A stretch of 64,000 nt of DNA. Source: Candidatus Enterococcus moelleringii (GTDB lineage: Bacteria > Bacillota > Bacilli > Lactobacillales > Enterococcaceae). A program made the translations under genes and the position numbers. The notes under the pieces were generated by a model. It had not been told where the DNA came from. It saw nothing but the letters and a program-made list of their open reading frames with translations, and ran no database searches. Positions 57,508 to 64,000 of the stretch are shown here, piece by piece (the stretch's first letter is position 1; each line of letters begins with the position of its first letter). The DNA is taken from assembly GCF_017377575.1 (NCBI RefSeq), contig NZ_JAFREM010000008.1, forward strand, positions 62,001 to 126,000, in the 5' to 3' direction.

Positions 57508-57547
57508 AGCCTTCCTTGACATTTTTCGTTAAAGGAAGGCTTTTTTT
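57508..57547 (+). terminator. Terminator after the nitroreductase gene
   Basis: AGCCTTCCTT pairs with AAGGAAGGCT around a 14-base loop, followed by seven T's. Confidence 0.92.
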
Positions 57548-57620
57548 GTAGTTTTATAATAGATTCATTCTGGTGCACACATTTGTAACTCGATTAAGCC
57601 ATTGTCTAACAGCTGAATGA

Positions 57621-57640
57621 AGGGCTAGTGAACTAGCCTG
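57621..57640 (-). terminator. Possible terminator of the LysR gene
   Basis: GGCTAG and CTAGCC form a 6-bp stem with a 4-base loop on the minus strand, with only TTCATT after it. Confidence 0.35.
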
Positions 57641-57661
57641 TGTTGCTGAGTGGACTGGTAT

Positions 57662-58549
57662 CTAGGTGCGAGTTTTTTGTTGTGTCAAAAAATCGGTGAG
57701 AATTTGCTGGAATTTCTGAATTGCCGTATTGCTGTTTTTGTAACAGAAATAAATAGCTGAAGCAGAGGATGCTGGCAACTGGTCGGCATCTAGCAGCAGG
57801 AGCGTCCCTTTTTTTACTTCCTCGCGCACGGAACTGTAGGGAAGAAACGCAAAACCTAAGCCATTTAAAAGAAAACTCTTGATTACGTCTACTTGAGTCA
57901 AATTCATCGTTGTAAGATTAGGATACAATTCTCGAAGATAAGGAATAATTTCTTCTATATAATATGGATGTTCGTTCACCAACATGGGATACGTTGCCAC
58001 CAGTTGCTGAAAGTCCAACTGTACAAAACCCTCATGATTTGGAATCACTAATACAATTTTATCTTCCAATACTTTTTGATAGGCTACATTTTTATTTTGT
58101 GGTTCTATCCGGGATAAACCGAAATCCACCTTATTCGTTAAAATGTCAGCTTCTATATCCATTGATTTCACTACCTCGATCTGCAAATCAATCTCAGGGT
58201 GTTGCGATAGTAAATGCTGATAAAACTTGGGCATGATAGTGCTGGCGATAAATGGGGCTGTGGCACAAGAAAAAGTTTGTTGGAAGCCGTTCTCGAATCG
58301 ATTGATCTCTTCTAAGCCTTGCTCAAATTCCTCCAGCATTGCCTGAGCAGTGGGTAAGAAGATACGACCGACTTTGGTCAGCTCTACATTTCGGCCGTTT
58401 TTTTCAAACAGCTTGCTGTCTAGTGATTTTTCCAAATTACGAATATGCTGACTGACGGTGGGTTGAGCTAAGTAAAGCTTTTCCGCTGCTTTACTATAAT
58501 TGGCGTACTTTGCAGCGGTCACAAAAGTTTGCAGCCATTTAAGGGCCAT
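57662..58549 (-). CDS. LysR-family transcriptional regulator
   Basis: A 295-residue LTTR. The N-terminal helix-turn-helix is typical (LQTFVTAAKYANYSKAAEKLYLAQPTVSQHI, about 5-35). It is followed by the linker helix and a periplasmic-binding-protein-like effector domain with two lobes (about 90-290). The ATG at 58549 is used since GAGGTG is 6 bases before it; 17 more in-frame codons upstream would cross the palindrome that is a likely operator. The divergent neighbour, a YrdC-like gene, is the usual kind of LysR target. The effector is unknown. Confidence 0.88.
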   Translation of the reverse strand: MALKWLQTFVTAAKYANYSKAAEKLYLAQPTVSQHIRNLEKSLDSKLFEKNGRNVELTKVGRIFLPTAQAMLEEFEQGLEEINRFENGFQQTFSCATAPFIASTIMPKFYQHLLSQHPEIDLQIEVVKSMDIEADILTNKVDFGLSRIEPQNKNVAYQKVLEDKIVLVIPNHEGFVQLDFQQLVATYPMLVNEHPYYIEEIIPYLRELYPNLTTMNLTQVDVIKSFLLNGLGFAFLPYSSVREEVKKGTLLLLDADQLPASSASAIYFCYKNSNTAIQKFQQILTDFLTQQKTRT

Positions 58550-58570
58550 TTTTTTCACCTCGTTTAATTG

Positions 58571-58585
58571 ATTACGAATCGTAAT
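58571..58585. promoter_or_regulatory. LysR-type palindromic operator
   Basis: ATTACGAATCGTAAT is a perfect 15-bp palindrome and fits the T-N11-A pattern of LTTR boxes. It lies between the LysR start and the divergent YrdC-like gene. Confidence 0.65.
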
Positions 58586-58668
58586 TAATAATTGCTTCAT
58601 TCATTATTAGATATGATGTTTCAGCTATTATACACTGAGTATCAGAAGAACACGAGAGGAAGACGAAA

Positions 58669-59325
58669 ATGAGGAAAAAAATTCTAGCCCCATCTAAAGC
58701 GAACTATCAATTAGCAAGTCAGTGTATTCAGGACGGCGGGGTCATTGTAGCGCCCAGCGATACAAATCTGGCATTGACGCTTGATCCATGGAATGAGGAA
58801 GCCATCGAACGAGCCTTCGCTATCAAAAATCGGCCAGCAGATTCAGCGTTGACGCTTTTTTTCTTGGAACCCTCTGGTTGGCAAAAATATGCCCTAACGT
58901 CAAACAAAACCCTAGTCGAGAAGCTAGTGACGACTTTTTGGCCTGGACCCTTGAATATTATCTTAGAGGCAAAGGACAATGTGCCGAAGAAAATGCTTTG
59001 CGGCGGCGATACGGTCTCAATGAGCTGTCTTAGTAATCCTGTATGGCGAGGTTTTATGGAGACATATCAGCAGCCAGTCACTATGACTTCGGCCAATCTT
59101 TCCGGTCAGGCCGATGGAGTTTTAGTGGATATGGAAATGGTATTAGCGCAGGTTAGCGAGGCAGTCGATTATATTTTGGCAGGAGAAGCCCAAGGGACTA
59201 CCACTTCTAGTACCATCATCGATTTGACAGCAGAACCGCCAATTATCGTGCGTTTGGGAGATATTACGGCTGAAGACATTGAAGCAGTACTAGGTGTTCT
59301 GCCGCAAGTTAGAGAAGGGAAGTAA
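58669..59325 (+). CDS. YrdC/YciO-like protein (Sua5 superfamily)
   Basis: A 218-residue protein with the YrdC fold: the early GGVIVAPSDTNLALTLD strand region, the KNRPADSALTLFF loop (where Sua5/TsaC has KxR and S/T contacts) and TMTSANLSGQ (the S-A-N block). TsaC makes threonylcarbamoyl-AMP for tRNA t6A; YciO-type paralogues do not replace it in vivo. The lack of the usual PT(E/D)TVYGLG sequence (here PSDTNLALTLD) argues for a paralogue rather than TsaC. It starts six bases ahead of the PEBP gene unit and is divergent from LysR. Confidence 0.8.
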   Translation: MRKKILAPSKANYQLASQCIQDGGVIVAPSDTNLALTLDPWNEEAIERAFAIKNRPADSALTLFFLEPSGWQKYALTSNKTLVEKLVTTFWPGPLNIILEAKDNVPKKMLCGGDTVSMSCLSNPVWRGFMETYQQPVTMTSANLSGQADGVLVDMEMVLAQVSEAVDYILAGEAQGTTTSSTIIDLTAEPPIIVRLGDITAEDIEAVLGVLPQVREGK

Positions 59326-59330
59326 TTAAA

Positions 59331-59816
59331 GTGAGAATAGAAACAGAGTTCACAAATGGAATTATCCCAGCAAGGTTTGGAAAGAATGCTGACAAGGAAG
59401 ATATCAGAGCTGGAAATCCTGTTAGATCGTTTCCATTTTCTATTAAAAGTGTTCCAGTAGGGACCAAAACCTTTGCTTTAAGCTTGATCGATTACGATGC
59501 TGTACCGATTTGCTCTTTTCCATGGATTCACTGGCTTGCGGCTAATATTCCAGCCGAATTAGTAAAAATACCAGAAAACTTCAGCTTGACGTATAGGGAA
59601 CCGACTATTCAGGGGAAGAACAGCTTTTCCAGTCAATTATCGGAAAATGATTTTTCTGAAATTGAAAATTTGTTTGTCGGGCCAACTCCGCCGGACCAAG
59701 ACCATTGCTACACCTTGACTGTCTATGCCTTGCCTAGTGAGTTGGATTTGCAGCCGGGCTATTGCTTGAATGAATTTTTTAAAGAAAGTGAAGCATCAAG
59801 CGCTAGCAACAGCTGA
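59331..59816 (+). CDS. PEBP family protein (YbhB/YbcL, Raf-kinase-inhibitor-like)
   Basis: A 161-residue phosphatidylethanolamine-binding-protein fold. The family pattern FALSLIDYDAV and FPWIHWLAANIP (ligand-site Asp and His), then the GPTPPDQDHCYTLTVYAL block, is in order. The start is a GTG at 59331, five bases after the YrdC-like stop, with AAGGGAAG upstream. Bacterial members bind small anionic ligands; the role is unknown. Together with the YrdC-like gene it probably forms a two-gene unit under the LysR regulator. The tail is Ser/Glu-rich. Confidence 0.85.
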   Translation: MRIETEFTNGIIPARFGKNADKEDIRAGNPVRSFPFSIKSVPVGTKTFALSLIDYDAVPICSFPWIHWLAANIPAELVKIPENFSLTYREPTIQGKNSFSSQLSENDFSEIENLFVGPTPPDQDHCYTLTVYALPSELDLQPGYCLNEFFKESEASSASNS

Positions 59817-59883
59817 AATTGAATTAATTGGCAAAGTATAGTGTTGTTCCATCAATTCTCATACCATTCTAATTGCCTATTGG

Positions 59884-59912
59884 TTGACACTTGGATGTAT
59901 CTTTACTATAGT
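59884..59912 (+). promoter_or_regulatory. Promoter of mgtA
   Basis: Consensus TTGACA, 17 bases, then TATAGT. The transcript would start near 59919, 15-20 bases ahead of the M-box. Confidence 0.85.
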
Positions 59913-59933
59913 GAGGATAGAAATTAAATTAAT

Positions 59934-60090
59934 TGTTAGGTGAGGCTCCTATATGGACATAAGCTGCTGCCGCGAAAGAATCGAGAGAGTCTTAGCTGGT
60001 ATAACAGGGATTTATCGTGAAGGTAATCCATAACGCAGCTGACAGGTTACCCTGTCTACGCCCTATAGTGCTAAAGCTCGACGATGACCA
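59934..60090 (+). promoter_or_regulatory. M-box (ykoK) magnesium riboswitch
   Basis: The conserved M-box blocks are all here in order: GTTAGGTGAGGCTCCT and ATATGGACATAAGCTGCTGCC (59935-59971), a variable arm, AACGCAGCTGACAGG (60032-60046), then CCCTGTCTACGCCCTATAGTGCTAAAGCTC (60050-60079; given as family landmarks). M-boxes fold around Mg2+ and switch off Mg2+ uptake genes. A terminator follows 12 bases later, as expected for control by early termination. It precedes mgtA. Confidence 0.95.
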
Positions 60091-60101
60091 TGATTGCTTT
60101 C

Positions 60102-60132
60102 GCGCGTGCTCATTTTCGAGTGCGCGCTTTTT
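60102..60132 (+). terminator. M-box-controlled terminator
   Basis: GCGCGTGCTC pairs with GAGTGCGCGC (two wobbles) around ATTTTC, followed by TTTTT. It should form when Mg2+ is bound to the M-box. Confidence 0.88.
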
Positions 60133-60165
60133 GTGTGCCCTAAAAAAGAAGGAAGGTGAGGATCA

Positions 60166-60291
60166 ATGGATCATCCAGACAGTAGTCGACCGAGAAAAAA
60201 TGAAATCGTAGGGGAGACGAAGGTTTTCTCTGCACGGAGGAGGAAATACAATGATGAACAAAAAGAGCCTCATCACCCGCAAAGTAAGTAA
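60166..60291 (+). CDS. Candidate 41-aa leader peptide ahead of and overlapping mgtA
   Basis: An ATG at 60166 has a strong ribosome binding site (AAGGTGAGG, 60153-60161) and opens a 41-codon frame that runs through the mgtA ribosome binding site and stops at 60289-60291, 41 bases inside mgtA in another frame. The peptide is hydrophilic and strongly charged, begins MDHPDSSRPRKNEIVG and ends EPHHPQSK, with four prolines and an RRRK cluster. It is not known to me. Translation of it would open or block the mgtA start, so it could be a second layer of control after the M-box, as MgtL is in enterobacteria (no similarity seen). It may also be chance. Confidence 0.4.
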   Translation: MDHPDSSRPRKNEIVGETKVFSARRRKYNDEQKEPHHPQSK

Positions 60292-62854
60292 AGACCAAGA
60301 GTTGAAAAAACTCGCGCAATTATCAGATCGTGATTTATTCCTAGATTTGCGTACCTCTTTAAAAGGATTATCAGAAGAGGATGCCAAAGCACGTTTGGAA
60401 GAATATGGTCCCAATGAAGTATCCGCGCAAAAACCAACACCAGCAATCATGTTATTCTTTCAAGCCTTTAATGATCTATTTGTATATGTATTAGCACTAT
60501 TAATGGTGGTTTCGCTTCTAACTGCTGATTATGAAGCCGGAATCGTTATGGGTATTATGATTTTGGCCAGCGTACTAATTACCTTTATTCAAGAATATCG
60601 TTCTCAAAAAGCCAGCATCGCGCTGCGGGAAATGATTGAAAATACGGCTGCGATTACCCGAGAAGGCCAAACCAAAGAAATTCCGATGGACGAAGTGGTA
60701 CCAGGAGACATTTTAACCTTGGCAACAGGGGATATGATCCCAGCCGATGCGGTATTGATTTGGACCAAGGATTTATTTGTGAACCAATCTTCATTGACTG
60801 GGGAATCGATGCCAGTGGAAAAATCTTCGACTGTAGATGCTGATGATGAAAGCAATGCGTTAGATATGCCCAACCTAGTGTTCATGGGCACCGACGTACT
60901 GAGCGGTCAAGGCCGGGCAATCATTTTAAAAACCGGGCAACAAACCTTTTTTGGCGATATTGCGAAAAATGCTACAACCAAACGGGGCAAAACTTCCTTT
61001 GATGTGGGCTTAGCCCGGGTAAGCAAAGTGTTGCTGCGCTTGATTATGGTGCTTTTCCCGCTGGTATTCTTGATTAATGGCATCACAAAAGGCGACTGGG
61101 GCAATGCTTTCTTCTTTGCCATTGCCGTAGCAGTCGGTTTGACACCGGAAATGCTGCCGATGATTGTCAGCTCCAACTTAGCTAAAGGGGCTTTGACTTT
61201 GTCCAAGCATAAAGTGATCGTAAAAGAATTGCCTTCGATTCAAAATCTGGGCAGCATGGACGTACTTTGTACCGATAAGACTGGCACGATCACCGAAGAT
61301 CGCGTAGTGCTAGTGCAGCACTTAGATCCATTAGGTAAAGAAAATACCCAAGTGTTAGATTTAGCCTTCTTGAACTCTAATTATCAAACGGGTTGGAAAA
61401 ACTTGATGGATATCGCTGTGATTAATTATTATGAAGAAGAAAAACGTCAATTGCCTTTTACGGAAATTCAAAAGATCGACGAAATTCCCTTCGACTTTTC
61501 ACGCCGCCGCTTAACAGTCGTGGTAAAAGCTGATGAGCACCAATGGATGATTACCAAAGGTGCCGTGGAAGAAATGGCGTCGATTTGTAAATATGTCGAA
61601 ATCGACGGTGAAGTTCTAGAATTCACCGAAGAATTGCATCAACAATTAAAAGAAGTTAACGAACGAATGAACCGCCAAGGGATGCGGGTGATTACTGTGG
61701 CTGTGAAGCGGGATGCTCACGACGAAGCGGTTTACAGCACGGAAGATGAAAAAGATATGACCTTGATTGGCTTCATGGGTTTCTTGGACCCAGCCAAAGA
61801 ATCAGCGATCACTGCGATTGCTTCCTTGCATGAACATGGTGTTGCTGTGAAAGTATTAACCGGAGACAATGCCATCGTCGCGCAAAAAGTCTGCCAAGAT
61901 GTCGGAATCGACGCGGAACGATTCGTGTTAGGTAACCAAGTTGATCAAATGAGTGATGAAGAATTGCAGCAAGCAGCCAATCAAACCCATTTGTTCGCAA
62001 AATTGAATCCAATGCAAAAAGCCCGCATTATTGAAGCTTTGCAAACCACTGGCCACACCGTCGGCTTCATGGGTGACGGAATTAACGATGCACCGGCCTT
62101 GCGCAAAGCGGATGTGGGAATCTCAGTTGATACCGCGGCCGACATTACCAAAGATGCCAGCTCAATTATCTTGTTGGAAAAAAGCTTGAACGTGCTGGAA
62201 AGCGGCGTAATCGAAGGTCGCCGGGTATTCAGTAATATGATGAAATATATTAAGATTACCATCAGCTCCAATTTTGGGAATGTCTTCTCAATCTTGATTG
62301 CCAGTGCCTTCTTGCCGTTTCTGCCAATGCTTTCTCTGCAATTGCTGCTGCAAAATCTAATCTATGATATTGCTCAGTTGACGATTCCTTGGGATAACGT
62401 AGATGATGAGGAGTTAGTCACTCCGACCAAGTGGGAAACCAAAGGCTTAATGAAGTTCACGGTTTGCATCGGTCCGGTCAGCTCGATTTTTGATGTGATT
62501 ACCTTCTTAGTGATGTGGTTTGTCTTTGGCGCTAATACGGTAGCTAATCAAAGTCTATTCCAAACGGGTTGGTTCATGGTGGGACTTGCTACTCAAGCAC
62601 TGGTCGTCTTAATGGTAAGAACTAGAAAAATCCCGTTCCTTGAAAGTCGTCCTGCTTGGCCAGTTTTTGCAAGTATTATGGCGGCAGTGGTTATCGGGAT
62701 GTTGATTGTTCTGACACCGTTTAGAGAACAGTTCGAGTTTGTCCAATTACCTGCCAGCTATTGGATTTGGTTTGTGGGAATTGTACTTGCCTACATGGTT
62801 GCCGTGCAATTGGCAAAATATCTCTACATCAAAATTGCAAAAGAGTGGATATAA
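60251..62854 (+). CDS. mgtA: Magnesium-translocating P-type ATPase
   Basis: MgtA/MgtB-type pump (867 aa), class P3B, which brings Mg2+ into the cell at the cost of ATP. The order is typical: cytosolic N-terminus (1-75), M1-M2, actuator domain with SLTGESMPVEKS (about 178-189), M3-M4 with TPEMLPMIV, phosphorylated Asp342 in CTDKTGTITED, nucleotide domain with TKGAVEEM, hinge GDGINDAPALRKADVGISVD, then six more spans including NFGNVFSILIASAFLP. The start is ATG 60251 (or 60254) after GGAGGAGG. Expression is set by the M-box. A terminator follows. Confidence 0.95.
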   Translation: MMNKKSLITRKVSKDQELKKLAQLSDRDLFLDLRTSLKGLSEEDAKARLEEYGPNEVSAQKPTPAIMLFFQAFNDLFVYVLALLMVVSLLTADYEAGIVMGIMILASVLITFIQEYRSQKASIALREMIENTAAITREGQTKEIPMDEVVPGDILTLATGDMIPADAVLIWTKDLFVNQSSLTGESMPVEKSSTVDADDESNALDMPNLVFMGTDVLSGQGRAIILKTGQQTFFGDIAKNATTKRGKTSFDVGLARVSKVLLRLIMVLFPLVFLINGITKGDWGNAFFFAIAVAVGLTPEMLPMIVSSNLAKGALTLSKHKVIVKELPSIQNLGSMDVLCTDKTGTITEDRVVLVQHLDPLGKENTQVLDLAFLNSNYQTGWKNLMDIAVINYYEEEKRQLPFTEIQKIDEIPFDFSRRRLTVVVKADEHQWMITKGAVEEMASICKYVEIDGEVLEFTEELHQQLKEVNERMNRQGMRVITVAVKRDAHDEAVYSTEDEKDMTLIGFMGFLDPAKESAITAIASLHEHGVAVKVLTGDNAIVAQKVCQDVGIDAERFVLGNQVDQMSDEELQQAANQTHLFAKLNPMQKARIIEALQTTGHTVGFMGDGINDAPALRKADVGISVDTAADITKDASSIILLEKSLNVLESGVIEGRRVFSNMMKYIKITISSNFGNVFSILIASAFLPFLPMLSLQLLLQNLIYDIAQLTIPWDNVDDEELVTPTKWETKGLMKFTVCIGPVSSIFDVITFLVMWFVFGANTVANQSLFQTGWFMVGLATQALVVLMVRTRKIPFLESRPAWPVFASIMAAVVIGMLIVLTPFREQFEFVQLPASYWIWFVGIVLAYMVAVQLAKYLYIKIAKEWI

Positions 62855-62858
62855 TTGT

Positions 62859-62897
62859 AACAGAGTGACGAATTTCGTTGCTCTGTTTCTTTTTTTG
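62859..62897 (+). terminator. Terminator after mgtA
   Basis: AACAGAG pairs with CTCTGTT, with an inner ACGAA/TTCGT stem, followed by TTCTTTTTTT. Confidence 0.85.
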
Positions 62898-62970
62898 TGT
62901 TTAGAAGAATAATTGCTAGATTGTATTGTTTCTAATTTCACATGTTTCTTATTTAACCCTCGCTTTCAAA

Positions 62971-63020
62971 AAAACGTTGATGCAGTGATCCTTTAGGCAT
63001 AAGGATCGATGGAACGTTTT
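62971..63020. repeat. Two-step inverted repeat in the pdhA upstream region
   Basis: Outer arms AAAACGTT (62971-62978) and AACGTTTT (63013-63020) enclose inner arms GATCCTT (62987-62993) and AAGGATC (63001-63007). No T-run follows. It could be an RNA element or a protein-binding region. It lies in the ~384-base gap (62855-63238) before pdhA. Confidence 0.5.
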
Positions 63021-63157
63021 CAGACTTTCACAATAAGACAGAGCAAAATGAGAGGAGATTGTTTTTTTAATCACAATTCACTCATGAAAATCGCTTCATT
63101 TTCTTCAAAATACCACAGCATATTGGTTGTGTTTCGTTAATAAAAATGTTACTTTAG

Positions 63158-64000
<843 letters not shown>

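Noticed and set aside
60017-60211. 64-codon + strand ORF
   Set aside because: It lies across the M-box aptamer and its terminator; the sequence is explained by the RNA structure.
63093-63109. Possible CcpA site (TGAAAATCGCTTCA) upstream of pdhA
   Set aside because: The central CG is shifted by one base relative to the consensus, so the match fails at the core.
63050-63142. 30-codon ORF starting ATGAGAGG in the pdhA leader
   Set aside because: No ribosome binding site before the ATG; the GAGAGGAG is inside the frame and no downstream start fits it.

Overview
The window reads as chromosome of a low-GC Gram-positive lactic acid bacterium, most likely an Enterococcus or a close relative. The reasons are the gene families and their order, strong AAGGAGG-type ribosome binding sites with frequent GTG and TTG starts, PurR boxes of the CGAAC type, a CtsR operator, and riboswitches of the kinds Firmicutes use. 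I cannot name the species. Genes are dense, mostly on the + strand, and separated by clear intrinsic terminators. No rRNA, tRNA, IS element, prophage or CRISPR array was seen.

Region 1 (1-31.7 kb) is housekeeping. It begins with the end of gatA, then gatB and a diacylglycerol kinase, followed by an rRNA uracil methyltransferase with a tiny basic protein gene behind it, small phosphatases, a cystine transporter and a DMT exporter. Next come tex-sprT, murC, a MaoC/Bax-inhibitor pair, polA-mutM-coaE, nrdR-dnaB-dnaI, trmK-nif3, pepT, an MprF-like flippase, a lone minus-strand dehydrogenase, and clpB behind a textbook CtsR operator.

Region 2 (31.7-50.2 kb) is a purine locus. It holds guanine-riboswitch-controlled xpt-pbuX (salvage and uptake), purEKB, the long purCSQLFMNHD operon, and guaC. 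Both pur promoters carry PurR boxes upstream, and guaC has a differently oriented PurBox pair. Together the genes cover PRPP to IMP, plus xanthine salvage and GMP-to-IMP recycling. Interruptions are a cysteine-containing unknown gene on the minus strand between purB and purC, and an aldo/keto reductase with a small unknown gene before guaC.

Region 3 (50.2-60 kb) is more accessory. It has an AT-rich two-gene AbiEi/AbiEii type IV toxin-antitoxin module, then a HAD hydrolase. A minus-strand pair follows: a DUF1538 membrane protein with an internal duplication, and a soluble protein that looks like two fused PII domains. Next are a MocR regulator overlapping a nitroreductase, and a LysR regulator divergent from a YrdC-like/PEBP pair.

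Region 4 (60-64 kb) is an M-box magnesium riboswitch with terminator ahead of the mgtA Mg2+ P-type ATPase. A candidate 41-codon leader ORF with its own strong ribosome binding site overlaps the mgtA start. The window ends inside pdhA (pyruvate dehydrogenase E1 alpha), whose leader is long and structured.
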